Positions 10,430 to 21,176 of a stretch of 64,000 bases of DNA are shown in pieces. The translations under genes and the position numbers were made by a program. The DNA comes from Taiwanofungus camphoratus (Eukaryota; Basidiomycota; Agaricomycetes; Polyporales; Taiwanofungaceae). The stretch's first letter is position 1, and the number at the start of each line of letters is the position of its first letter. The notes below the pieces were generated by a model. It was not told where the DNA came from and did not search any database. It saw only the letters and a list, made by a program, of their open reading frames with translations. Location: contig CP021232.1 of assembly GCA_003999685.1 (NCBI GenBank), positions 372,001 to 436,000 on the forward strand. The letters are read 5' to 3'.

Positions 10430-13400
10430 TTAGTGAGCTTCGGATGGACTAGAGCCGGACTTAGGAGAGTAGGGATACGATCCTAGTTCTTCGTCATCGC
10501 CTTGGGTGGTAGTCAGCTCTAGTTCGCGAAGTCGCTCCGTCGACACGTCCAGGAGTTCGGTAGGAAGTTCGAGGGCTTTTCGCGCTAAGTAGGGGATGAC
10601 TCGGAAGGCTGCCGTAGGCCTGTCGAGTACCGAACCATCCAATTCGCATAGGATATAAGCACCACCTTTGTTCCTAGATACTACGAGTACTGGGCCGAGG
10701 TAGCGAGGTCGCATCTTCCGATTTAGGGACTTTTCTATCTGTGTGTTGCGAATTAGTACTAAATCGCCCTTTTCGAAGTTGAAATCGTGGATGGAGTGCT
10801 TATGCTTCTCTTCGAATCGCAGAGCAGCTTGTCTTCGCGCTTCGTAGACCTTCGAATGTAGTTCCGCTATCTGAGTCACCCGCTTTTGCAATGCGATAGC
10901 TCTACGTGCGATAAGATCGGTCGTGGATAGCATGGAGGACGGAGGAGGAAGGATATAGGTGGCCTCTACGACGTCCAAAGGGATAACAGGGTGGGTGCCA
11001 GTGACCGCGAAATAGGGCGAACATCCCATGCGCTTTCTAGTCGTGATCCTTTCGGACCAGAAGACTGAGTACGTTGCCTGAGACCATTTAGACTCTTCGC
11101 CATCCACGGCCTTGAATAGAGCCTGCCTAACATCGAAGTGAGGCCTCTCCACCAGTCCGTTGGCACGCGAATTGTATCCGCTAATTCGGATATGTCGTAG
11201 CTGGTACTTCTTCGCTATGTAGTTCGTAGCTTTTACGAAGGGAGCACCGTTGTCCGTGACTATCTCCGATAGCGCGCCCCACCTACAGACCAAGTCTTCG
11301 AAGAGCCATTCTGCCAAAGCTTTAGCCGTCTCCTTGCGAAGCATCCGAAATTCGGGGTACTGGGTTAGAGAACACCGGCCTTGCACCAAGTACCTAAATC
11401 CGTTAGAAGGGGGCATATGCATGGTATCTATGTGAACCTTTGCGAAGATCGGAGCGGGCGTAGCGACCGTAGGAGGAATTAGGATCTGCCGCACTTGGCG
11501 AATCTGGCATAGGTGGCAGCTTCGAACATACCAGGCAATGTCGATATGATGGTAGGGCCACCAAAACCGCTCTGAAATCAGCACCTTCGTAGCGTGTATT
11601 CCTCGATGCGCGACTGCATCGTGACATTCTCGGAGGATTCGTAGACGATCTGCCTGCTTAACAACTAGTTTGTGAGCTCCTTGTGGATCTTTGCGCCAAA
11701 GTATGTCCTCGTCGAGGAAGAATAGAAGACAGTATTTTACGAAACCTTCGTATTCTGAATCTGATAGGTTGGCAGGTCTCGCGAGGCTTCGTAGGAATTT
11801 TGCTACTAAGTCAAGTCTTGCGTCAGCTTCCTTGGCCATTTCGGATCTTGGGACGCTATCGTAGCTCTCCTCCTCCCTATTGAGACCTTGGCTGTCCTCA
11901 GCCAACTCGGAGGCGAAGGTTGGAGCTATTGGAGGTGTGGGTGTTGTGATAGGAATGTTAGAGGCGAATTCGTAAGGGAATAGGGTAGAAATCGATGGTA
12001 TAGGATGGGAAGGGGGGGCTTGGATGTGATGTAGAAACGAGTGCATTTTGTCTATCCAGTCTTCGAAGTCTTCTTCGCTGCTCTCTTCTTGATCTCCTGG
12101 CTGGGGGGTTCGTCTTGATAGTCCATCTGGTCCATGCATCGTACCTGGTACATGTACTAGGGTGAAATGGAATGTTAGAATCGATACGATCCAGCGATTT
12201 ATACTCGCGCTGGGTGCGATGTCCGGATTTTGCAACATCCCTTTGATATAGCGTGCGTCCACTTCCACTATAAGGTTCCTAACTCCGATTAGGTAGATTC
12301 GTAGTACGCGAAGTGCTCGAAACAATCCGTAGATCTCTAGCTTCGGTTGCGAGAACCTCCGCTCACGATCATTTAGTGTGATGGATCCGAAACGATTGTA
12401 GAATCGGACTTTAGGGTTGTCCTCATCGCATTGGCAAAGGTGATAGCCAACTGCAATATAGGAGGTGTCAACTGCTAAGATGACGGGCGCACCTGACAAA
12501 TAGTTAATGGATCGGAGAGCTGGAGAGGACAGCAAAGCATCCTTAAGGTCCTCCTGCGCTGCGATTTGCGCTGGACCAAATTCGAAGGGTACCGCCTTTC
12601 GCGTTAGGCGTACTAAGGCATCTGCACGATGCGCGAAGTTTCGGATGAAGATACGGACCACTCCAATGGTTCCTAAAAAGGCTCGAACGTCAGATAGGGT
12701 CGCACAAGGTCCCCAGTTGCGTATGGCTGCAACACGAGACTCGTCCGGTAGGCGACCTTCTGGGGTACACCGATGCCCTACAACGGTGATTTCGCGGGCA
12801 ATTAGAATGCTTTTAACTCCAGAAAAGGTACCTCCTGCGTAGCGCATGCGTGTGACTATCCTATTGAGGTTCGTAAAATGTTCCCAAACAAACTTTCGAA
12901 TGCCTGGGTTCTCCGAAATAGGTACGAGATCGTACGAACTTTCAGGGCCTTTGACCGGAACATCGTCGATATAGGGAACCGTTAGGTGAGGAATTTCGGG
13001 CTGTAGGATGTGCGTAACATCATCGTGGAAGATAGGGACCGAGTTGGTCCATCCCATAGGTAGAGTGACCAATCTCATAGCTCCGAAAGGTGTTTGAAAT
13101 GTCGTAAGATCGCGCGAAGTCTCCGCTATCAAGCGTTCATCGTAGCCTACATATAGATCCAACATAGCACCACAAGGTCGTCCTCCGAACTGTTCTGCGA
13201 GGTGTTCGGGAGTCGGGGGAACACCTGAGTGTTGAATCGTGACAGCGTTTAGGGGTTCCAGACTATGTACGAGACGTAGGGACTTTCCGTCTTTCTTCAC
13301 CACACAAAACCATCGTGAACGATAGGAAGAATTCGAAGGTTCGTAGACCCCCGCTGCGATCTTCTTTTTGATTATTGCGCACACTTCGTTGTAGATTCCG

Positions 13401-14284
13401 GGTGGGATAGGAATGTTCTTTTGTACCCATGGCGTGTGCGGTACTACCGGAAAGTCGATGGGAGGGAAGTACTCCGGCTTGAAGCACCCTCTTTCGGAAT
13501 CATTCCAAGCGAACGCATCAGCATGCAGGGTCATAAAGTGATGTAGGAGGTCCCTCTCTGCTGGTTGTAGGAAGTCTCCGCTGTGTAGCTTGTCCGTGAG
13601 ATCGTGCCGTTCTCGCGTATATCGCAAAGTAGGTTCGAAAGGTGGTGGAGTCGGTGATAGGGTAGGCATCGTCGCTAAAGGGTCGCCTTTAATTTCGCGA
13701 ATGATTCGGAATCGTTCGTCCAAAGCTCCCAGAATAGGGCGAGTCTTCAGCGCTACAGGCTTGTACTTCTTTTTCGATGCTGCAAATGTAGGAATAGGGG
13801 AAGAATCTGACAACTTAGGAAAGGATACCATCAGATTAGGAGCAAGGGAGGGTCTTCGGGCTGACTTCGTGACCTTCGTAGCGTTCCTGGGACCTGGAAT
13901 GGGGATAGAGGATATGTCTTTAGAGGCGGAAAGCGAAAGCATAGGGAGAGAATTCGGATTATCGTGTGAAAGGAAGGGAGCCTCGTGCGGTGTTGCTGCT
14001 GCTAGAAAGCCAGATAGCCACCTAGTATGATCAGCCGGACCTTCCGAGACTTTCGAAGTTTCGCTAAAATAGAGAGACTGCAGATAGCTAGACACAGAGT
14101 TAGAGACTGATAGATAGAGCGCAGGAACAGAATTGTTATCTGCTGCATTTACAGCAGCGAAAGACATGATTTTAGGGGTATCGGATTCATACTCAACGAC
14201 CAGGGCGACCTCTCCTTGATTTCTCAAATCCTCGAAATCTAAAAACCCGATCGCAAATGATTCGAAGAGTTCGCGTGGGGGCAA
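10430..14284 (-). CDS. pol: pol of element B: RT, RNase H, integrase
   Basis: This is a single open frame of 1284 codons. Reverse transcriptase has the YIDD active site near residue 440. RNase H has VDTSY near 605 and VEVDARY near 675. An HHCC zinc region (HRGIHATK ... CHLC) is near 890-930, and the integrase core follows with D in HIDTMH (about 948), D in TDNGAPF (about 1013) and E in GLVERPH (about 1047), a spacing of about 35 between the last two. It overlaps the end of gag by 46 bases in another frame, so the pol product probably depends on frameshifting, as many Ty3/gypsy elements do. It looks whole. The stretch encoding AEDSQGLNREEE (near residue 795-806) coincides with a purine tract (see 11869-11902). 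Confidence 0.93.
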   Translation of the reverse strand: MPPRELFESFAIGFLDFEDLRNQGEVALVVEYESDTPKIMSFAAVNAADNNSVPALYLSVSNSVSSYLQSLYFSETSKVSEGPADHTRWLSGFLAAATPHEAPFLSHDNPNSLPMLSLSASKDISSIPIPGPRNATKVTKSARRPSLAPNLMVSFPKLSDSSPIPTFAASKKKYKPVALKTRPILGALDERFRIIREIKGDPLATMPTLSPTPPPFEPTLRYTRERHDLTDKLHSGDFLQPAERDLLHHFMTLHADAFAWNDSERGCFKPEYFPPIDFPVVPHTPWVQKNIPIPPGIYNEVCAIIKKKIAAGVYEPSNSSYRSRWFCVVKKDGKSLRLVHSLEPLNAVTIQHSGVPPTPEHLAEQFGGRPCGAMLDLYVGYDERLIAETSRDLTTFQTPFGAMRLVTLPMGWTNSVPIFHDDVTHILQPEIPHLTVPYIDDVPVKGPESSYDLVPISENPGIRKFVWEHFTNLNRIVTRMRYAGGTFSGVKSILIAREITVVGHRCTPEGRLPDESRVAAIRNWGPCATLSDVRAFLGTIGVVRIFIRNFAHRADALVRLTRKAVPFEFGPAQIAAQEDLKDALLSSPALRSINYLSGAPVILAVDTSYIAVGYHLCQCDEDNPKVRFYNRFGSITLNDRERRFSQPKLEIYGLFRALRVLRIYLIGVRNLIVEVDARYIKGMLQNPDIAPSASINRWIVSILTFHFTLVHVPGTMHGPDGLSRRTPQPGDQEESSEEDFEDWIDKMHSFLHHIQAPPSHPIPSISTLFPYEFASNIPITTPTPPIAPTFASELAEDSQGLNREEESYDSVPRSEMAKEADARLDLVAKFLRSLARPANLSDSEYEGFVKYCLLFFLDEDILWRKDPQGAHKLVVKQADRLRILRECHDAVAHRGIHATKVLISERFWWPYHHIDIAWYVRSCHLCQIRQVRQILIPPTVATPAPIFAKVHIDTMHMPPSNGFRYLVQGRCSLTQYPEFRMLRKETAKALAEWLFEDLVCRWGALSEIVTDNGAPFVKATNYIAKKYQLRHIRISGYNSRANGLVERPHFDVRQALFKAVDGEESKWSQATYSVFWSERITTRKRMGCSPYFAVTGTHPVIPLDVVEATYILPPPSSMLSTTDLIARRAIALQKRVTQIAELHSKVYEARRQAALRFEEKHKHSIHDFNFEKGDLVLIRNTQIEKSLNRKMRPRYLGPVLVVSRNKGGAYILCELDGSVLDRPTAAFRVIPYLARKALELPTELLDVSTERLRELELTTTQGDDEELGSYPYSPKSGSSPSEAH
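11869..11902 (-). other. Candidate central polypurine tract in pol of B
   Basis: This stretch repeats the 3' polypurine tract and its upstream neighbour. By eye 29 of 34 bases agree with 8352-8385, all differences are transitions, and the 15 bases ending in the purine run are identical. It lies in pol between RNase H and integrase, about 3.5 kb from the 3' tract. In lentiviruses and Ty1 a second purine tract near the middle primes an extra plus strand; that role here is inference. Confidence 0.55.
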
Positions 14285-17172
14285 CTATGATGATGGGCTG
14301 GTAAGAACTTTTGACGTCCTCGAGGCATCGTAGGGATGGTCGCGACTTCGCTCGTGTTCGGGCATACGATCGTGATGGTCTGCTCCTCGTTTCCGAAGTT
14401 CTTAACCACACTCTCGGTTACCACATCGAAGGGTCGGCCTAGAAGGATATCGTAGGAGGGATTGCGTATGACGTGTATCTGTAGGTACAACACGATGTCG
14501 CCTACTTGGAACGAGACATTTCGAACCAGTCCTAAAGAACGGTCAATACTGCCATTAGCAGACTGCATATTTAGCTGCACGGAAGGGTCGTAAATTAGCC
14601 CTAAGGCATGACAGACTTGCTCTGACATCGCAACCACTTGTGACCCAGGGTCCACGATGCATTCGATTCGCTCTTTGTTGTCGATTAGAGCTTCGATAGA
14701 ACGGATAGAATTCGAGTCGCGGGCTACTATGATTTCGGAGGGTTCTTCCTTTCCGGGTACGTGTCGTAAGTACGTTTCGTAGGGGTCTGGAATGATGGTC
14801 GAACCAGGGACAAGGGGTTCACCATGGCACGATAGTTCGGAGGTTGCTAGCGTCGTTTTAGAAGCGAGATCGTCTGAGAGTTCCGTAATTTGAGCCATAT
14901 GAGTAGCCTTAGGATCCATAGGCACACGTTTAGGGGTGATAGCTTCGCGATATCGCGCACGAACATCCGGGGATATAGATAGTAACTCCTCAGGCGTTAG
15001 TGTAACCACTGGTGTCCTCATAGATCGCGCGAATATTTCCTCTGTAAGTTTCTCCTGATGAACCGGTGTGATCGTCTTATAGGCCACGTCCTTGCCCTTG
15101 TCTGCTGTAGGCTTCGGAGCTGCTGCGAAATTTCGAAGATTCGGAGGTGCGTAAGTAGCATCTCGAGCATTAGCGAAAGGATGTACTGGTGGAGCGGGCG
15201 GTGGAATGGCTGCCTGTGATGCTGGTTGGGCTGGTACGTTAGGTGTAGACGAGGCATGCTCCAATGAGTTCGTGGGCGGATCGGACGCATTCGCAGGCTT
15301 CGGAGGCGAAGGCGCTGAATTAGAAGGATAGTTGGATCGCCTTAGAATGGTAGGAGGGGTCTGGTTCTGCGTCTCTGCCACTGGGGCATCTTGGTTAGCA
15401 GGGGGATCCACTACCGGATGCCGATCGTGTCCTATCGGAGGTGCGTTGGCTATGGGTGGGTTTCTAGGATCAGACTGCGCGTTAGGAGCACCCTGCCTTC
15501 TGCGCTGGGGTACTTCCACACCATCGAAGACTTCGCGACGTCTCCGAAGTTGGTAAATCTCGTGTTCTAAAGCGGCTATACGATCCTCGGCAGATAGTGA
15601 GAATGCGGGCACATTTAGGCGATTGTCGATTTCGAATAGGAGCTGGGGGGAGGAATTCGTGCCATTTCGTCGATGATATTCGTAAAGCCTATCGCGAATC
15701 GTACGTCCTGGGATCGTTCTGGGTACGAAATTTCCATTTGGCAGCACTATCTTTCCATCTGGGTTGCGCTTGCACTTGCCATCCTTGATGTCCTGCTCAA
15801 TGTGCTTGCAACACCTAGTGCAGCAGTCCAAGTCCCCGCAATAGTGACAGTACTGGCCTTCTACATGAGTGTGCTCGCCGCGCGAGCTGTCCAATCGAGG
15901 GGGTCGCTGGTTCGCAAGAACAGGAGCTAGCGCACTGGTTATGGACTTCGTGAGGATCTCCGCGAACGTCTGTAGATCCTCTATCTTTAGCGATGAGCCC
16001 CCCACGGGCACGGCAGTGGGCGAAGTAGTTACAGTCGTAGCAGAGGTAAGAGTCGTAGAAGTACCAAGGAGTACGAACTTCGCCGCGCTATGTAGCTGGT
16101 CCAAGGTGTAGGGATCATCGGGTAAGTGATCAGGGAACTTTAGCTGTAACCTAGTAGACACGCGAGCCCATAGCGAAGGCTGGAAGGCCCTCGCGAAAGC
16201 ACGGCTTTGCTCGATAGTAGACAACCTATTTTTCGAAATTAGATACTTCGTGATGGCATAAAACTCACGATAGAAGCTTCCTAAGTCTGCCGCATTGTTG
16301 ATTCCAATTCTAGCACGTTCTCCTATCAACTGATCCAAGTCAGACATAGACCACATTCTATCGTCCTCTGTGCCTGGGTAGAGGCTTCTAATCTCCTTCT
16401 TGAAGTCTTCGTAGGTCTTCGTGACATCGGAACACTCAGGGAGGGACTCCCATAGGTCCGAAACATCGATAGGAGGGTAGCGAGTAGTCCAGTGTTTCTT
16501 CGTCGCCTCATCCGCTATCTGGCAGCGGACAAAAAGTGACTCTAAGTCCTGGAAATACCTTCGGATGGTCCTAGGCTGGTCAGGATCGAAGGTAGGGGAT
16601 GTACGATCTCCTCGAGGCGGCATGAGTGGAGGTGCGTTCATGGTTGACACAGAAATAGGATTTAGGGGATTAGCTAAAATGGGTGCGGTCAGAGATGGGT
16701 TCGAAGCTGAGTTGATGCTAGCCGAAGAAGATTGGGTCGTAGAAGCGTCGGAAAGTGTAATAGAAGGAATCGGAGGGGAACGCGAAGCTGATGGGAGCGT
16801 AGAGGATAGCTGAGGGGATGCCGGTAAATGGACTAAGATAGGGTCAGACGCTGAAGAAGGACCGCTTCCTTCGGAGGTGTTAGGAAGCTCAGGGGACGTG
16901 GACTGAGGTTCGAAGTCCTCAATTGGTGAGTCTTCGGACGTGGTAAGCGTGTCTAGAGACCCTTCGAAAAGAGCCTCGAAGTCGGGGGTCGATTCGGAAG
17001 ATTCGAGTGTAGAAATGATATCGGAGGGGATAGTCGTAGGTGTTCGCGAAGAGGTGCTTCGTGGAAGGCCTGCTTGAGTATAGTAACGATAGCCGACCTG
17101 AAAGAACTCGGATAGTAACTGATCGCTGTTTCTCGGAGAGGACTGGTTAGACGTAGGATGATCTGAAGGCAA
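14239..17172 (-). CDS. gag: gag-protease of element B
   Basis: This is one open frame of 977 codons. The first 200 residues are Ser/Thr/Pro rich. Residues about 205-370 have the look of a retrotransposon capsid (RRYFQDLESLF, then FYREFYAITKYL). A cysteine-rich segment (CHYCGDLDCCTRCCKH) lies near 440, unlike a classic CCHC knuckle. A coiled, Arg-rich part and a Pro-rich linker follow. The C-terminal part is an aspartic protease with DPGS near residue 840 and ILLGRPF downstream, the usual pattern of retropepsin-like domains. Pol overlaps its 3' end. The start ATG lies about 40 bases after the LTR end. It looks whole. Confidence 0.92.
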   Translation of the reverse strand: MPSDHPTSNQSSPRNSDQLLSEFFQVGYRYYTQAGLPRSTSSRTPTTIPSDIISTLESSESTPDFEALFEGSLDTLTTSEDSPIEDFEPQSTSPELPNTSEGSGPSSASDPILVHLPASPQLSSTLPSASRSPPIPSITLSDASTTQSSSASINSASNPSLTAPILANPLNPISVSTMNAPPLMPPRGDRTSPTFDPDQPRTIRRYFQDLESLFVRCQIADEATKKHWTTRYPPIDVSDLWESLPECSDVTKTYEDFKKEIRSLYPGTEDDRMWSMSDLDQLIGERARIGINNAADLGSFYREFYAITKYLISKNRLSTIEQSRAFARAFQPSLWARVSTRLQLKFPDHLPDDPYTLDQLHSAAKFVLLGTSTTLTSATTVTTSPTAVPVGGSSLKIEDLQTFAEILTKSITSALAPVLANQRPPRLDSSRGEHTHVEGQYCHYCGDLDCCTRCCKHIEQDIKDGKCKRNPDGKIVLPNGNFVPRTIPGRTIRDRLYEYHRRNGTNSSPQLLFEIDNRLNVPAFSLSAEDRIAALEHEIYQLRRRREVFDGVEVPQRRRQGAPNAQSDPRNPPIANAPPIGHDRHPVVDPPANQDAPVAETQNQTPPTILRRSNYPSNSAPSPPKPANASDPPTNSLEHASSTPNVPAQPASQAAIPPPAPPVHPFANARDATYAPPNLRNFAAAPKPTADKGKDVAYKTITPVHQEKLTEEIFARSMRTPVVTLTPEELLSISPDVRARYREAITPKRVPMDPKATHMAQITELSDDLASKTTLATSELSCHGEPLVPGSTIIPDPYETYLRHVPGKEEPSEIIVARDSNSIRSIEALIDNKERIECIVDPGSQVVAMSEQVCHALGLIYDPSVQLNMQSANGSIDRSLGLVRNVSFQVGDIVLYLQIHVIRNPSYDILLGRPFDVVTESVVKNFGNEEQTITIVCPNTSEVATIPTMPRGRQKFLPAHHHSCPHANSSNHLRSGF

Positions 17173-17212
17173 TGAAATCTTGACTGCTCTCCCTCGCGGT
17201 GGGCTCCAGAAA

Positions 17213-18819
17213 TGATACGACCTAGGGGACCCTGGTACCTAGGGAGTGCTCCGCAACGTGGCTGGGGGTAGTGTGATAACTGTGAGGGTGTGAGGGTAGG
17301 AGCTACAACCTGTATGATACCGGGAAACCTGTATGTCTTGTTTTTGTAAGTAGGGGAGTAAGGGGTCAAGGGTCCTGCACAACAGGATCTTGTTCCTAAG
17401 TGCTATACTATCCCTAAGGCCTTGCGAGGCCCTCCGAAGTATGCGAAGTTCTTCGAGGTTTTGCGAAGTCCTTCGAAGTTTTAGCTAAATTGCGCGAGCT
17501 GACTTCGTAGATGCTGCGAAGTCCTTCTGGTTAGAGTTAGCTAAAGGGCGTAAGGTTTTGGAGTTTGTTAGAGCGAAGTGGGCGAGGTTTGGCTAGCGTA
17601 GGAGACCTGTAGGAGAGGTCGGAGAGTTCGAGGGCGTAGGGAGATGTACTATAGCCTGTAACTAAGGCTATGGGCGAGTCGTAGGGCTATTCGTAGGACG
17701 TAGGGATAATGCAACGTGAGCCTAAGGGTATAACTAAGGCGGAGGCCCACCGGATAGGTGCTATAAGAGGTGCCGAAGGGTGCGAAGTCACGGCGACTTT
17801 CGTAGATCGTAGTGCGTAGTTCGGGAAGCGTAGACGTGGTTCGTAGATATATCGCGAGCGTAGACGTAGTTCAAAGGTACTGAAATGAAGCTGGGGTGGA
17901 GACTTAGGGACCTTAGGACCGTTCCTAAGGTTGTACTCGCGGCGCTTTCCTGAGATCGGAGCTACAGGGGAACTGGTATTCCAAAGAGAGAAGCGTGCAC
18001 TGAGGGGTCTCTCTTGTACATAGTAAACTACCTCTGACTAAATAGGGGAACGTGAGGTGAACTAATCTTGCGCGAAGCGATCCTTACGAGTCCGAAATGT
18101 GTACTAAAGCGCATGGACTCCGAAGTGAACACGAGGAGGATAGGAACTAATTAGGAACTGAAACAGGGGAACTACGTACGGTAGAAAGGTGACCAACTTC
18201 ATTCACGAGGGCGGGATGACTATCCGAGAGCAGCCATGCGCCGTGATCACCTATCTTAGTGGGCTAAGAGCGCACGAAGTCCTTAGCAGCGGGACTTGGC
18301 CTAATCGGGGCAGGAGGTGTCCTAAATGGGTGGAGGGTCATATGGGTACGTCCTAGGATGACCTTATGGCATAGGATCGAGACCCATGGGGGTGCACAAG
18401 GCTTCCTAAGTCCAACTTCCGGAACTTCGGACCGTTTCGGAGCCTATCGGAGGTAGCTGCAATCACAAGAGCTAGGAGAGACTTAGCTAAGACTTCTTAG
18501 CTAAGCCCGGGATGAGTGACGTAGTAGATAGGACCTAGATCCAATGGAACAGTATGGGAGGGCCGGCAGTGTCCGATAGTGGACTTAGCAGGAGTTAGGG
18601 ACTTCGCGTCTAGCATTCGAAATCTCGTAGCACCTCGTGTGACTTCGCAAGACTTCGTAGGGTGTTAGGAGGGTTTAGGAAGGAGAGGGGGCGTTAGGAA
18701 TATTATAGGAACCTATCCCTCCTGTCGTAGGCTGTAGGAGAGTCTTAGAGTGGTCGGTTGGGGGATTAGAAAGCTCCTAAAATCGCGATTCGGGGGCCAG
18801 GAGGCTACGGGACTCATCA
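17213..18819 (-). repeat. 5' LTR of element B (1607 bases)
   Basis: It is in the same orientation and of the same length as 6745-8351, with no difference noticed. The primer-site candidate adjoins it at about 17192-17208 on minus. The base pairs after it (CCGT) repeat those before 6745. Confidence 0.93.
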
Positions 18820-21176
18820 CCGTTCCTTAGGACTGGTTCAAAATGTCTCGTTCCAAGTAGGCGACATCGTGTTGTACCTACAGATGCACGTCATACGCAA
18901 TCTCTCCTACGATATCCTTCTAGGCCGTCCCTTCGATGTGGTAACTGAGAGTGTGGTTAAGAACTTCGAAAACGAGGAGCAGACCATCACGATCGTATGC
19001 CTGAACACGAGCGAAGTCGTGACCATCCCTACGATGCCTCGAGGACGTCAAAAGTTCTTACCAGCCCATCATCATAGTTGCCCCCACGTGAACTCTTCGA
19101 ATCATTTGCGATCGGGTTTTTAGACTTTGAGGATTTGAGAAATCAAGGAGAGGTCGCCCTGGTCATTGAGTACGAATCCGATACCCCTAAAATCGTGTCT
19201 TTCGCTGCTGTAAATGCGGCAGATAACAATTCTGTTCCTGCGCTCTATCTATCAGTCTCTAACTCGGTGTCTAGCTATCTGCAGTCTCTCTATTTTAGCG
19301 AGACTTCGAAGGTCTCGGAAGGTCCTGCTGATCATACTAGGTGGCTATCTGGCTTTCTAGCAGCAGCAACACCATCCGAGGCTTCCTTCCTTTCGCACGA
19401 TAATCCGAATTCTCTCCCTATGCTTTCGCTCTCTGCCTCTAAAGACATATCCTCTATCCCTATTCCAGGTCCCAGGAACACTACGAAGGTCACAAAGTTA
19501 GCCCAAAGACCTTCCCTTGCTCCTAATCCGATGGTATCCCTTCCTAAGTTGTCAGATTCTTCCCCTATTCCTACATTTGCAGCATTGAAAAAGAAGTACA
19601 AGCCCGTAGTGCTGAAGACTCGCCCTATTCTGGGAGCATTGGACGAACGATTCCGAATCATTCGCAAAATTAAGGGCGACCCTTTAGCGACAATGCCTAC
19701 CCTATCACCGACTCCACCACCTTTCGAACCTACTTCGCGATATACGCAAGAACGGCACGACCTCACGGACAAGCTACACAGCGGAGACTTCTTACAACCA
19801 GCAGAGAGGGACCTCCTACATCACTTTATGACCCTACATGCTGATGCATTTGCTTGGAATGACTCCGAAAGGGGGTGCTTCAAGCCGGAGTACTTCCCTC
19901 CTATCGACTTTCTGATAGTACCGCACACGCCATGGGTACAAAAGAACATTCCTATCCCACCTGGAATCTACAACAAAGTGTGCGCAATCATCAAAAAGAA
20001 GATTGCGGCTGGGGTCTACGAACCTTCAAACTCTTCCTATTGTTCACGATGGTTTTGTGTGGTGAAGAAAGATGGAAAGTCCCTACGTCTTGTACATAGC
20101 CTGGAACCCCTAAACGCTGTCACAATTCAACACTCAGGTGTTCCCCTGACTCCCGAACACCTCGCAGAACAGTTCGGAGGACGACCTTGTGGTGCTATGT
20201 TGGATCTATATGTAGGCTATGATGAACGCTTGATAGCAGAGACTTTGCGTGATCTTACGACATTTCAAACACCTTTCGGAGCTATGAGATTGGTCACTCT
20301 ACCTATGGGGTGGACCAACTCGGTCCCTATCTTTCACGATGATGTTACGCACATCCTACAGCCCGAAATTCCTCACCTAATGGTTCCCTATATCGACGAT
20401 GTTCCGGTCAAAAACCCTGAAAGTTCGTACGATCTCGTACCTATTTCGGAGAATCCAGGCATTCGAAAGTTTGTTTGGGAACATTTTACGAACCTCAATA
20501 GGATAGTCACATGCATGCGCTACGCAGGAGGTACCTTTTCTGGAGTTAAAAGCATTCTAATTGCCCGCGAAATCACCGTTGTAGGGCATTGGTGTACTCC
20601 AGAAGGTCACCTACCGGACGAGTCTCGTGTTGCAGCCATACGCAACTGGGGACCTTGTGCGACCCTATCTGACATTCGAGCCTTTTTAGGAACCATTGGA
20701 GTAGTCCGTATCTTCATCCGAAACTTCACGCATCGTGCAGATGCCTTAGTACGCCTAATGCGAAAGGCAGTACCCTTCAAATTTGGTCCAGCGCAAATTG
20801 CAGTGCAGGAGGACCTTAAGGATGCTTTGCTGTCCTCTCCAGCTCTCCGATCCATTAACTATTCGTCAGGTGCGCCTGTGATCTTAGCGGTTGACACCTC
20901 CTATATTGCAGTTGGCTATCACCTTTGCCAATGCGATGAGGACAACCCTAAAGTTCGATTCTACAATCGTTTCGGATCCATCACCCTAAATGATCGCGAG
21001 CGGAGGTTCTTGCAACCAAAGTTAGAGATCTACGGATTGTTTCGAGCACTTCGCGTACTACGAATCTACCTAATCGGAGTTAGGAACCTTATAGTAGAGG
21101 TTGACGCATGCTATATCAAAGGGATGTTGCAAAATCCGGACATCGCACCCAGCGCGAGTATAAATCGCTGGATCGT
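18820..21176 (+). pseudogene. Element A, middle part: protease tail, RT and RNase H relic
   Basis: This segment of element A continues past element B. It holds the end of the gag-protease region (YDILLGRPFDVV) and then pol with reverse transcriptase (PYIDDVPVK) and RNase H (VDTSYIAVGYH). The protein is close to that of B and C but carries more amino-acid differences, as expected for an older copy no longer under selection. It ends where element C begins at 21177. Confidence 0.88.

Larger units (their letters stand above)
6745..18819 (-). mobile_element. Ty3/gypsy element B, nested in A, looks whole
   Basis: This minus-oriented Ty3/gypsy element of about 12.1 kb lies inside the gag-protease region of A. 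Its LTRs (6745-8351 and 17213-18819) are each 1607 bases and look identical by eye, pointing to a very recent insertion. It is flanked by the 4-base duplication CCGT (6741-6744 and 18820-18823). The element A frame picks up directly on the other side. Reading on minus, the parts are 5' LTR, primer site, gag-protease, pol, a gene on the opposite strand, purine tract and 3' LTR. I see no breaks in gag or pol. There is no chromodomain-like tail that I can recognise. Confidence 0.93.

Noticed and set aside
12507-12842. Frame of 111 codons opposite pol
   Set aside because: Shadow of the conserved RNase H/RT coding strand; no own signals.
15597-16111. Plus-strand frames opposite gag of B, repeated in A and C
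   Set aside because: They mirror the conserved gag coding strand; nothing in start context or composition supports a gene, unlike the antisense gene after pol.
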